A DNA stretch of 64,000 nucleotides from Amphibacillus jilinensis Y1. GTDB taxonomy: Bacteria > Bacillota > Bacilli > Bacillales > Amphibacillaceae. How positions within the stretch are numbered: the stretch's first letter is position 1; the number at the start of each line of letters is the position of its first letter. A program made the position numbers and the translations under genes. Shown piece after piece: positions 39,274 through 47,565 of the stretch. The notes beneath the pieces are model-generated. The model was not told where the DNA came from. It did no database searches and saw nothing but the letters and a program-made list of their open reading frames with translations. The stretch spans positions 106,774 through 170,773 of the forward strand of contig NZ_JH976439.1 in assembly GCF_000306965.1 (NCBI RefSeq), read 5' to 3'.

Positions 39274-39797
39274 TATATCACAAAAACACTCCTCTTTCTT
39301 AAATCAACGCTCCCGTGAGCGATAATTCAATCTATTATTTATACATTATAAGAATGGACTCAGTAGTTTGTTAAAAGCACTTTCCCTTTGTTCTCTTTGG
39401 AATCATTAGCGATTATTATATCCTATAAATTATCGAACTTTATTTCAAAGCTACACTTACATTTTTTTCTTTTATCTCCAACCCTTGTCATGATTGATTT
39501 CTCTTCCCTTTTCCCAAACAAAAAAGAACCGAGAAGCTGTACAAGTTGTACGTTCCCGATTCTAATTAAAAGTATTACCTAAAGTCGATACATAAACTCC
39601 CTCCGCTTTCTGTTGCTTTGAAATAAAGTTTGATCAAAAATACCTGATAAATCCTTTTATGACCGTAAGCAGCAAAATCCATTTTGAAAAAAAGATTGAT
39701 CAAAATGGATTTTTCCCTTGTGAAATATTCTTCAATTTTTATAAAAAAGTTTGATCATTTTCTACTTATTGCTCTTCCACAATCAGCACCCGATAGC

Positions 39798-40652
39798 TTA
39801 ATAACTCTCTAATCCAGTTTTTCCTTTATTCTTTTTAAGCCAACTGATAGCAATAAAGTAACCAATAATAGGTGCCATCCCATATCCCATGATTGGCATA
39901 GGGAAATTACCAAATAAAGTTACAATCATCGCCATTAAGAAATAAATTGCTAAGGTTAATGAAATTATATTTTTTGTACCGTAAAAAAAGAATGGACTTA
40001 ATAATAATATTAAAGATAAAATACCTAAAACGAACCAGACATTTCCAAGGTCTGCAACTAAAAAGATTATATCTTCTACATAAGGAATTGGTGCTAAATC
40101 ATCGAGAAAAATCCACGAAATGATAACGAAGCCAGCAATTAGAATAAAACTTAGAAACTTTATCATCCAATTACTAATGTTTTTCCATAAAATAATAGCA
40201 GTTGCACACGCAAATGCGGTTAATTGACCTGCATCTGGTTGAAATAACAATATTAATAATATAATAAAGATTAGTCCTATTGCGTAGCTTTCACGATTGT
40301 TTAATGCTAATATCCATAACTGAATAATTAATAAGGGTAAAATAATACTTGCTATATATATATTAATTGGTCCAAAAGTTAACCATCGATGAACACCTTC
40401 TATACCATTAAACAAAAATGGTAAAACTAATAAAGCCACTATAACGACGGTATGAAGCAAATTTCCTTTACTTAATTTTTTTCTCTTATTACGAACTAAA
40501 TAAATAGAACCTAAAACAGTTCCCAATAACCAGATTAATAAGTTTTGAAGCCAAATGCCTGAAGCCACACCATTTGAAACCATTGCAAAAGTTCCTATAA
40601 AGATAGCAGGAAGCATAAGTAAATAAGATTTGTTATTTTTAAAATTATCCAT
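39798..40652 (-). CDS. Divergent FtsW/RodA-like (SEDS) membrane protein
   Basis: A 284-residue protein with about nine membrane helices. Three segments recall SEDS glycosyltransferases: GVHRWLTFGPINIY, LFQPDAGQLTAFA and, near the end, FPMPIMGYGMAPIIGYFIA. It is shorter than FtsW/RodA (about 380-400 residues) and lacks the first helices, so it may be a specialised relative rather than a cell-division protein. The start 40652 follows AGAGGAAG. It is the only gene in a small Tn7-like unit, an unusual cargo. Function inferred weakly. Confidence 0.55.
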   Translation of the reverse strand: MDNFKNNKSYLLMLPAIFIGTFAMVSNGVASGIWLQNLLIWLLGTVLGSIYLVRNKRKKLSKGNLLHTVVIVALLVLPFLFNGIEGVHRWLTFGPINIYIASIILPLLIIQLWILALNNRESYAIGLIFIILLILLFQPDAGQLTAFACATAIILWKNISNWMIKFLSFILIAGFVIISWIFLDDLAPIPYVEDIIFLVADLGNVWFVLGILSLILLLSPFFFYGTKNIISLTLAIYFLMAMIVTLFGNFPMPIMGYGMAPIIGYFIAISWLKKNKGKTGLESY

Positions 40653-40807
40653 GTAAAATCTTCCTCTATAAATTAAGATTTTCTTCAAATTTCTTTAGAA
40701 TTTCATGCTCTTGAAATTTGCACTGACTAGTTAGAACTTGCATTGTATACATATATTGGAAAATCAGTCTCCTTCCTAGTAGAGATCATGCTTTCTCGCT
40801 TAAAAAT

Positions 40808-40905
40808 ATGATCGCACCAGTCGATTTCCACATTTCTCTGGGGTTACCCTCCCATTTCTCTCAGCGTCTTTGCCTGTACATTCCTTCCCAACCTTCCAGT
40901 TCCAA
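40808..40905 (-). ncRNA. Diverged copy of the IS110 non-coding RNA region
   Basis: This stretch aligns with 55191-55285 next to the IS110 transposase: ATGATCGCAC is identical, then TTCCAC, ACCCTCCCA, CTCTC.GCGTC and ATTCCTTC blocks are shared at the same spacing. No transposase accompanies it. It is a remnant of a related IS110-type element. Confidence 0.6.
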
Positions 40906-41075
40906 ATTACGATATGGTATAATTTAGACTTGCCTAGAAGGCATGCTAGTTTGTCAGAAATAAAAAACAACCCTTCAAGAACATGTTATCTTAAAGGATT
41001 GTTTTTATCAAACTTTATTCCAAATTATCAATCTTTATTTCAAATGATCAATCTTTGTTATAAATTTTCAAACAC

Positions 41076-41286
41076 TGTAGCTTTGAAATAAAGTTTGATT
41101 AAAATACCTTGCCAACCCCACATTTTACGATAAATAAAAAGAATGCATTTTGAAAAAAGATTGATCAAAATCGATTCTTTTCTTTTTGAATGAACATTCC
41201 ATTTTATAAAAAAGTTTGATTAAAAATCACTTAAAATTCTTTAATCGAAAAGGAATGAAACAGTGCAACTTTATTTTAAATCTACA
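41076..41286. mobile_element. 211-bp left end plus right end (MITE-like Tn7 derivative)
   Basis: TGTAGCTTTGAAATAAAGTT at 41076 is followed by the usual second (about 41150) and third (about 41212) left-end sites, then CAGTGCAACTTTATTTTAAATCTACA-like right-end sequence stopping at 41286. It begins one base after the right end at 41074. Either a miniature element or a deletion derivative. Confidence 0.6.
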
Positions 41287-41388
41287 TTATTCATACATCA
41301 CAAGAACTTTATTTAAAATAAATGACTTACAAAAAGACGATACCTTTAATTATTACGCTGAAAATATCGTGCCAAACTTTATTTAAAA

Positions 41389-41437
41389 AGGGAGTTGCAA
41401 GGCATCGATCAATTATCGACCTTTGGAACAACTCCCT
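41389..41437 (-). terminator. Terminator of the MFS gene
   Basis: AGGGAGTTG (41389-41397) pairs with CAACTCCCT (41429-41437), with further internal pairing, and the minus strand continues TTTTTAAAT. It lies 90 bases downstream of the MFS gene. Confidence 0.7.
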
Positions 41438-41527
41438 GAAACAATTTGACTTTATTTCAAACTTTGATGATTATCTCTTCTATACTCATTTTGATAACAT
41501 CATAGTGCAAAATCATAATATAAGCAG

Positions 41528-42736
41528 TCAATTTCTAACTTTTTTTGGAAACCCTTTTCTTTTAGCTTGCAACACTATAATCAAAGCGAATACAACTAAT
41601 AAAACAAGAGCCCAAGGAAGTGTTTGAACACCTAACTGTTCAAGTAATATACCGCCTACTACACCGCCACCACCGATTGCTAGATTCCATGAAGTCACAA
41701 GCATTGCTTGGGCTACATCAGCATTTTCCCCAGCGGATTCAGCAGACGCAGTTTGCAGCAATGTGGCCGCTCCACCAAATGTCAGTCCCCAGATCACAAC
41801 GCCTATATAAATCACTACTGGTTCACTGATTCCTAATCCAAGGAAAATAGATGCAACAGCGAAACCTATCAGACTTATGACTACTAATTCACGAAGCCAA
41901 CTATCAATTAGAACTCCTATTAGCCAGATACCAATGACTGATGATACTCCAAATAATAATAAAATAACATCAGTACGTCTGCTCAATCCAGCTTGAGCAA
42001 GATATGGGGCAATATAAGTATATAAAATATTATGGGCTAGCACCCAGGCAAAGACAACCATCAAAACTGATAGCATGCCAGGCAAAGTGATGACCTCATG
42101 AAGAGGTTTATTTTCAGCTTTTTGACCTGGAAAATCTGGAAATTTCCAAATCACCCAAACAACAAGTGCTAACGCCAACAACGACATAAGAAGAAAAACT
42201 AATCGCCATCCAATTAATGAACCGAGGAAAGTCCCTATTGGCACACCGAATGCGAGGGCAAGTGGCGTACCGACCATTGCAACAGCCATCGCTTTCCCCT
42301 TCAATCTATCTGGCACCATACGGCGAGCATATCCGGCGGTAATCCCCCAAAGAACTCCGGCAGAAACACCAGCAAAGAAACGAGCAATAATAGTTAAAAT
42401 ATAGTGAGATGATATTGCCGTCACCGTATTAAATATCAAAAATCCAATAATACACGAGAGCAAAAGCGGACGACGACGCCACCCACGTGTTGCAGTAACG
42501 ATTGGTATTGCAGCGGCAACCGAACCAAGAGCATAAAACGTAACAAGTTGGCCAGTTAACGATTCCGATACTCCAAGTCCACTGCTTATTTGTAATAGTA
42601 ATCCCGCTGGTAAAGTTTCAGTCATTATACATATAAATCCCGCCATAGCAAGTGCTAATAAACCTCCCCAAGGCAGGGATTCTATTTCATGTGTTTTCGT
42701 GGAATGAGGCTGTCCTGATGCACTGTGTCGACTCAT
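41528..42736 (-). CDS. MFS drug:proton antiporter (DHA1 type)
   Basis: A 402-residue major facilitator with twelve predicted helices, similar to the AraJ/Cmx/PbuE-type family (ETLPAGLLLQISSGLGVSES, then a GQLVTFYALGSVAAAIP-like segment and the RRPLLLS loop). Such proteins export drugs or sugars/purines. The ATG at 42736 lies 8 bases after AAGGAGAG. It is divergent from an Lrp/AsnC regulator 240 bases away, the probable controller. Substrate unknown. Confidence 0.85.
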   Translation of the reverse strand: MSRHSASGQPHSTKTHEIESLPWGGLLALAMAGFICIMTETLPAGLLLQISSGLGVSESLTGQLVTFYALGSVAAAIPIVTATRGWRRRPLLLSCIIGFLIFNTVTAISSHYILTIIARFFAGVSAGVLWGITAGYARRMVPDRLKGKAMAVAMVGTPLALAFGVPIGTFLGSLIGWRLVFLLMSLLALALVVWVIWKFPDFPGQKAENKPLHEVITLPGMLSVLMVVFAWVLAHNILYTYIAPYLAQAGLSRRTDVILLLFGVSSVIGIWLIGVLIDSWLRELVVISLIGFAVASIFLGLGISEPVVIYIGVVIWGLTFGGAATLLQTASAESAGENADVAQAMLVTSWNLAIGGGGVVGGILLEQLGVQTLPWALVLLVVFALIIVLQAKRKGFPKKVRN

Positions 42737-42979
42737 TATAGTCACTCTCCTTATTTAATATTTACAGAACAAATTAATTACTTATCCTGGTCACTGTAAA
42801 TATTACTAAACAGAATATTTAAAGTACATGAATACTTAAAGGAGTTATGATTGATCTGCATTTAATATAATTGCATTTTAGTTATTTACCCTATAAAATA
42901 AATGCATGAAATAAAATTTATTTATTCATTTCTGAATTGATCTGGTTCAACCCCCATTTCCAGTAAGGAGAGATACTAT

Positions 42980-43435
42980 ATGGACAACGTCGACCGCAAT
43001 ATCCTTTACCATCTGCAACACAATGCGAGATTATCTAGGACGGAACTTGGAAAATTAGTTAACTTATCTCAACCAGCAGTCACAGAAAGAGTACATCGTA
43101 TGGAAGAACAAGGAGTGATTAAAGAATACCGTACAATTATATCGCCTGAAAAAATCGGAAAACATGCGGCTGCTTTTATGTTATTTCACACAAAAAATTG
43201 TCTTGCTTTTCTCGATTTTTGTCGTTCTAGCCCTGAAGTTGCAGAGTGTTACCGTATTAGTGGAGACCATAATTACTTATTAAAAGTCATCGCTGACTCA
43301 ACACAGGATCTAGAAGAATTCGGTAATCTATGTGACAGTTACGGAAACTATACAATACTCATAGTTATGTCTTCCGCATTCGATCATAAAGATTTAATAC
43401 CCGATCACGAAGAAGAAAATTTGCTTTCTGAGTGA
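42980..43435 (+). CDS. Lrp/AsnC-family regulator
   Basis: A 151-residue regulator with an N-terminal helix-turn-helix (VDRNILYHLQHNARLSRTEL, LSQPAVTERVHRMEEQGVIK) and a C-terminal RAM domain (VAECYRISGDHNYLLKVIAD). It probably responds to an amino acid and controls the divergent MFS gene. A TAAGGAGAG site precedes the ATG. Confidence 0.9.
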   Translation: MDNVDRNILYHLQHNARLSRTELGKLVNLSQPAVTERVHRMEEQGVIKEYRTIISPEKIGKHAAAFMLFHTKNCLAFLDFCRSSPEVAECYRISGDHNYLLKVIADSTQDLEEFGNLCDSYGNYTILIVMSSAFDHKDLIPDHEEENLLSE

Positions 43436-43524
43436 AATTAGTAATTATGTTCAACGTATTCCCTGGAAAGCGTAGGGGTATTCCGAGCTCCTTTGAAATC
43501 GTAGCGTATACAGAAATCACCGTA

Positions 43525-43558
43525 TGTAGCTTTTGAATAAAGTTTGATCAAAAATATG
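43525..43558 (+). mobile_element. Truncated Tn7-like left end
   Basis: TGTAGCTTTTGAATAAAGTT then TGATCAAAAAT matches the first site of the other left ends. It is cut by IS3-type sequence beginning near 43559, so only site 1 remains. Confidence 0.65.
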
Positions 43559-43627
43559 ATGCTAGACTAAAAAGTAGACACAGATTGTTATAATAAAAAT
43601 ACAAACTATAACGGTGTGTGTGTCTAT

Positions 43628-43873
43628 ATGGCAAGAGGTAATGGTAAACGATACGAAGAGGCATTTAAAATGGAGACGGTAAAGTATATCACTGTAAACA
43701 ATAAGTCTGTAGCTCAAGTGGCTAGAGAAGTAGGTGTAAACGAGAATACTTTGTATAGCTGGGTGAAGAAGTATGGTCAACAACCAGAGATTAAGGCTGT
43801 ACAGTCGTTCTCATCAGCAGAGCCTGAATTAAGAGCTCTCCAGAAGGAAATGCGTGATCTCAAGGAGGCTTAG
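43628..43873 (+). pseudogene. IS3-family OrfA, truncated
   Basis: It starts MARGNGKRYEEAFKMETVKY and keeps the helix-turn-helix (SVAQVAREVGVNENTLYSWV). It stops at MRDLKEA, just before the expected leucine-rich NEILKKA segment, at the edge of a 22-bp-arm palindrome which supplies the TAG stop. orfB is absent. Confidence 0.82.
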
Positions 43874-43916
43874 TGACAGGGTTGCTGCTCTAGACAGCAA
43901 CCCTGTCACTAAGCCT
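43866..43916. repeat. 51-base palindrome truncating the IS3 orfA
   Basis: Arms at 43866-43887 and 43895-43916 are perfect 22-bp complements around CTCTAGA. The left arm begins with the last codons of the orfA fragment. Confidence 0.9.
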
Positions 43917-43986
43917 AATAACAAAGCTTTCATCACATAAAGTTAAACGACTTTATTATTACTGGTCAGGGAGGAATGTGATCGGT

Positions 43987-44222
43987 CTACACTTCTCTCC
44001 TTTCCATCGTATATTTGTATCCATCTGCCTTTTGGACAAGCTGACAATACTTGTGGTTGATTCCTTGTTTTCTTCCTTCTTTCAGATTGATATTGAAACT
44101 ACCTGTACTTCTACAAGCGACACTTCCATACCAAGTTCCTTTATTTTTCCCTTTAGCGACAACACCTTTAACCATATCGCCACTTGTAAAACCAAAATAG
44201 TCTTTTTGACGAGGGTAGTAGG
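43987..44222 (-). pseudogene. IscB C-terminal remnant
   Basis: The minus strand reads FGFTSGDMVKGVVAKGKNKG, then GSVACRSTGSFNI and INHKYCQLVQKADGYKYTMERREV. It corresponds to the C-terminal target-adjacent-motif domain of IscB, the RNA-guided HNH/RuvC nuclease of IS200/IS605-type elements (GDIVKA...GSFNI...YC.LLQRADGY). The HNH and RuvC parts are missing. It is cut exactly at the Tn7-like left end at 44223. Confidence 0.68.
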
Positions 44223-45516
44223 TGTTAATTTGAAATAAAGTTTGATTAAAAACAACCTCACAAACCCGTATTTTACAGTAAATAAGAAGAATCCATTTTA
44301 AAAAAAGATTGATCAAAATGGATTCTTCTTCAGTAAATTCAAGTCTGATTTTTGTAAAAAAGTACGGTCTTTTTGGTTCTATATCATGAGAGTACTTACT
44401 TTATCCACTTTTTAATTTCAAATCAACTTTTCTTCATAATGGTTCTTTTGGCTTTCTTAATAATTTTTGCTGTTGCTTTTGTATCGGATTCTTGACTCCA
44501 AATGTCACAAATCTCTATCACAAAATCAGGTTGTGATTTACTCGCATCATTTAACCAATTACCAACTGAATCTTGAACGTACTTTGAAGGGTCTGATTTT
44601 AATAAATTAAGAATAGGTAGAGCTTTCGAAGGTTCTTGTTTTAGGGCTTCAATATGTTTTGCCCACACTCCACGAGGGCGTATCGCTTCTATTGAAAATC
44701 TACGTATATTTTCGTCAGAGCTTTCTGCCCATTCCGTTAATAGTTCTATACTTTTATCCAATCGAATTGATAAATCCTCTCTGATTGCCATCCAAGCAAT
44801 TTCGCGAACACCAAAATGGTGATCTGCCGCAAAAGGATATATGTAAGCTAATTTTTCTGCTAAAGTAATGTTTGGGTCTTTATTCATAAAGGATGCCCAA
44901 CAACGAACACTATCAGATTGATGATTTGAGAGTGTTCCGATGGTATCTTTTCTTTTTTTCTCATTTTCTTCATTGATTGCTTGATATAATAGTTCACCAG
45001 TTAAACGAATGGCTTTCATTCCAGATTCAACCTTTTGTTTTTTCATTTCTGAAATAACACTTTTTAATTTATGTCCTAAGCCTATGTTAGGTAAAACAGC
45101 TTCTAATAAATAAATATGATTAACAGCCAGCCATTCAGTTAAATTAACACTCTCTATTTTACCTTGATTCAATAAAGTTCTTACTTCCTCAGGGATGCTA
45201 CTAGCCTTTCTAGCTCCTTTTCTGTCTACTACTGCTTGGTCAATCTTCATAAAATATCACTCCATTCATACTGATAGTGATGTGAATATATATAAAGCAC
45301 AATAATATAAATTTAGTATAGTCAAGCCTATTCATATAATTAAACTTCTACTCCTCAGTCTCATGAACTTTTTTTCATTCATTTTTCGACATAAAACACC
45401 CCTTTAGACAATTATATCCAAAGGGGTAAAACGGTACAACTTTATTACAAACGGTATAACTTTCTTTAAAACGATACAACTTTCTTATAAACGGTACATC
45501 TTTATTTAATTCTACA
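44223..45516. mobile_element. Small Tn7-like unit carrying an AlkC-like gene
   Basis: The left end is TGTTAATTTGAAATAAAGTT at 44223, with sites near 44297-44326 and 44354-44372. The right end comprises the tnsA hairpin (45399-45426) and four packed sites (ACGGTACAACTTTATT, ACGGTATAACTTTCTT, ACGATACAACTTTCTT, ACGGTACATCTTTATT), ending CTACA at 45516. Only the first few tnsA codons remain (complement of TTCGACAT). Flanking pentamers differ (GTAGG, ATAGC), so the unit may be a chimera of two insertions. Confidence 0.6.
44423..45250 (-). CDS. AlkC/AlkD-like HEAT-repeat DNA alkylation repair protein
   Basis: A 275-residue all-helical HEAT-repeat protein resembling AlkC/AlkD DNA glycosylases, which excise N3- or N7-alkylated purines without base flipping. 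Key strings are FSIEAIRPRGVWAKHIEALK, KALPILNLLKSDPSKYVQDS and VGNWLNDASKSQPDFVIEIC, typical of the AlkC branch. A GGAGTG site precedes the ATG. It is the only gene between a Tn7-like left and right end, so it travels as cargo. The exact substrate is inferred. Confidence 0.78.
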   Translation of the reverse strand: MKIDQAVVDRKGARKASSIPEEVRTLLNQGKIESVNLTEWLAVNHIYLLEAVLPNIGLGHKLKSVISEMKKQKVESGMKAIRLTGELLYQAINEENEKKRKDTIGTLSNHQSDSVRCWASFMNKDPNITLAEKLAYIYPFAADHHFGVREIAWMAIREDLSIRLDKSIELLTEWAESSDENIRRFSIEAIRPRGVWAKHIEALKQEPSKALPILNLLKSDPSKYVQDSVGNWLNDASKSQPDFVIEICDIWSQESDTKATAKIIKKAKRTIMKKS

Positions 45517-45687
45517 ATAGCAGCTATTTTGAATACTGGATACTACGAGTATGAGTTTTCCATGATTTTTATTGTTAGTTGATCATTAAAGTAATAACCG
45601 GTCATCGAGTCGTTAATTATTTCTAAACGTTTATAGCCACGGTGGTTACTCAAACCCTTCTTGTAATGTTCAGGACCCTTATCATTA

Positions 45688-46164
45688 TTAATCTTTATTT
45701 TGTAAACATTGATTGATACTTTTTATTGCACCAAAATGCATTCCTTCATGATATAGACAAAAGCTTAGACATTCAACAACACTACTTATTTGCAGTCCAG
45801 TAGAAGAGTTATATATTTCTTTTATCGGTTCATCTAACCTCTCCGATAATATTGCATCCATTCTTAGCATTTGTTCATTTAATAAAGCGATTAATTCTTC
45901 TTTCGTTGGAGTTTCGATAGACCAATCTTTTGGAGATGTGCCTGGATTAAAAAGCTCAGGAAATTTATCAGGTACAGTGACTTTTTCACCTGTAAGTTGA
46001 AAAGCAAATTTTTCAGTTACCATGTATATATGACCTAAATTCCATTTGATATTATTATTCACTCCTGCAGGTACAACTTCCAATCTATTTTCATTCACAC
46101 CTTTTACGTATTCAATCGTAGCCTTACGTACAAATTTTAACTGTTGAAATAGATAATGACTCAT
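45688..46164 (-). CDS. DinB-like (DUF664-type) metalloprotein
   Basis: A four-helix-bundle protein of about 158 residues from the DinB/YfiT superfamily, with metal-ligand histidines in WNLGHIYMV and in YHEGMHFGAI. Bacillus members use bacillithiol as a thiol cofactor to modify or detoxify electrophiles such as antibiotics. The third ligand is less clear. I start at ATG 46164, about 7 bases after AAAGGTGAG. It lies next to an MFS gene on the same strand. Confidence 0.8.
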   Translation of the reverse strand: MSHYLFQQLKFVRKATIEYVKGVNENRLEVVPAGVNNNIKWNLGHIYMVTEKFAFQLTGEKVTVPDKFPELFNPGTSPKDWSIETPTKEELIALLNEQMLRMDAILSERLDEPIKEIYNSSTGLQISSVVECLSFCLYHEGMHFGAIKSINQCLQNKD

Positions 46165-46215
46165 TTTATAACTCACCTTTTCTATTTATTTAAGTTTAAA
46201 ATACTAGCGTATATA

Positions 46216-47445
46216 TTATTGCACCACTGTTTTGCTATTGACAGGTAAAGTTTGCTCCTTAATTAATGTGGTAAGAACGACTCCAAATACCAATAAAGCT
46301 GCTCCCAACCAAAATGCTAGTTCGTAGTTACCAGTCATTGTTCGAAGGTAGCCACCAAGAAATACAGCTATCGCCGCAAATACTTGATGGATGAACCAAC
46401 TAAATCCAAGAATGCTTCCCATTGCATTTTTTCCAAACTTATCACCAATGATTCCAGTTACAAGTGGAATAATCGGCATGGAAGAGATCCCATACACGAC
46501 AGCAAACACATATAATTGCCAAATACCTGGTGACACAGCAAGCCATATAAAAGCAAGCAACCTAACCATATACAAAATAATAAGTAAATTCTTTTTTCCC
46601 ATTACAAGTGTTAATTGCCCAGTAATCCACATCGAAACTGCACTTCCCAAGGCAGCAATACCCAACAATTGACCACCAAGTGATTTCCCTCCTCCTAAAT
46701 CAACTGCAAAATTTGGAAGATGCATGGTTACCAAGTATAAGGTAAAACCACATGTAGCAAATCCTAAAGTAGCAATCCAAAACTCTCTACTCCTTAATGC
46801 TTCGGACAATGAGATGCTTGTTGCTGCTGTAAATAAGGATGTTGAGTCTCCATCCGGCATTTGATTAACATCTGTCGGATTATTCTTTACTACAATTAAT
46901 ACGATTGGAACAACAATAACGAGCATGATTAATCCCAGTACCACAAATGCAGATCGAAAACCTGAACTAGCAATTAAAAATCCTGTTAGTGGCAGTAGTA
47001 TAAGTTGACCGATATTCATTCCCATGGAGCTTCTCGTAAGCATTTTAGCTCGTTTCTTAACATACCACCTGGATACTAATACAGAATTTGCCATGGAAGC
47101 ACAGCCAGCAAAACCAATAGCTGTTAATACTCCATAATAAAGAAAGAATTCCCATAATTGTGTGATTGTTGCTGAAAGGATAAATGCAATCCCCATTAAA
47201 GCTGCACTACCTGAAATCACAGGTTTCGGACCATACCGATCAATTAATCTCCCCATAACTGGCTGGAAAATTCCCCAAGTGATCATATTAAGTGATACAG
47301 CTAAGCTCAGAACCGTTAAATCCCAACCATATGTATCATTTAACGGAGCAAAAAATTGTCCTGCTGTTAAGTTTAAACCAAATGCACCCATTAACGTTAC
47401 AAAGGTTACCATCACAATTTTGGAACCTAAAAAAGAGTTTGACAT
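46216..47445 (-). CDS. MFS transporter (oxalate/formate or monocarboxylate-like)
   Basis: A 409-residue major facilitator with twelve predicted helices (MVTFVTLMGAFGLNLTAGQF, then the loop GRLIDRYGPKPVI). It resembles the OFA/monocarboxylate and YbfB-type branch, so an organic anion is likelier than a drug, but this is inference. The ATG at 47445 follows GGAGGTGGG. Divergent from the CGNR regulator at 47566, 120 bases away, which probably controls it. Confidence 0.82.
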   Translation of the reverse strand: MSNSFLGSKIVMVTFVTLMGAFGLNLTAGQFFAPLNDTYGWDLTVLSLAVSLNMITWGIFQPVMGRLIDRYGPKPVISGSAALMGIAFILSATITQLWEFFLYYGVLTAIGFAGCASMANSVLVSRWYVKKRAKMLTRSSMGMNIGQLILLPLTGFLIASSGFRSAFVVLGLIMLVIVVPIVLIVVKNNPTDVNQMPDGDSTSLFTAATSISLSEALRSREFWIATLGFATCGFTLYLVTMHLPNFAVDLGGGKSLGGQLLGIAALGSAVSMWITGQLTLVMGKKNLLIILYMVRLLAFIWLAVSPGIWQLYVFAVVYGISSMPIIPLVTGIIGDKFGKNAMGSILGFSWFIHQVFAAIAVFLGGYLRTMTGNYELAFWLGAALLVFGVVLTTLIKEQTLPVNSKTVVQ

Positions 47446-47565
47446 ATAACCCACCTCCATAAATTAACCACTAAAATACACTTTTAATAGTTAATAACAT
47501 AGCTCATTTTCTTTAACCTGTCAAACGTGTTACAATAGGTTAATGATTAAAGGAGGATAATTCAC

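Larger units (their letters stand above)
33474..39455. mobile_element. Transposase-less Tn7-like element with 5-bp target duplication
   Basis: The left end begins TGTAGCTTTAAAATAAAGTT at 33474, with further TnsB-like sites near 33545-33572 and 33599-33630. The right end finishes AACTTTATTTCAAAGCTACA at 39455. Both ends have the 5'-TGT...ACA-3' of Tn7. The five bases before (33469-33473) and after (39456-39460) are both CTTAC, the size of a Tn7 target duplication. The 5982-bp unit carries padR, an esterase gene, a broken two-component system and yxdLM-yxeA-like genes, but no tns gene. It must have been moved by TnsABC supplied in trans, or lost its own. Confidence 0.85.
39611..41074. mobile_element. 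Probable small Tn7-like unit with FtsW-like cargo
   Basis: The left end is TGTTGCTTTGAAATAAAGTT at 39611, with further sites near 39675-39705 and 39740-39765. At 40998-41074 there are three closely packed sites in the opposite orientation (ATCAAACTTTATTCC, ATCAATCTTTATTTC, ATCAATCTTTGTTAT), as in a Tn7 right end, ending in ACA at 41074. No matching 5-bp duplication is seen. The single gene inside encodes an FtsW/RodA-like protein. Confidence 0.6.

Noticed and set aside
33474..44372. Repeated AAAGTTTGATCA strings as a CRISPR-like or terminator repeat family
   Set aside because: Copies are in groups of three at fixed left-end spacing, preceded by TGT, with no spacers; they fit TnsB-site arrays.
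45517..45560. Possible decayed left end directly after the 45516 right end (AGCTATTTTGAATACTGG)
   Set aside because: Only a loose match to TGTAGCTTTTGAATAAAG and no second or third site; not enough to place the left boundary of the newest element.
45540..45690. Coding-like minus-strand stretch (RLEIINDSMTGYYFNDQL)
   Set aside because: Looks like the 3' end of a gene but has no start and no family I can recognise.
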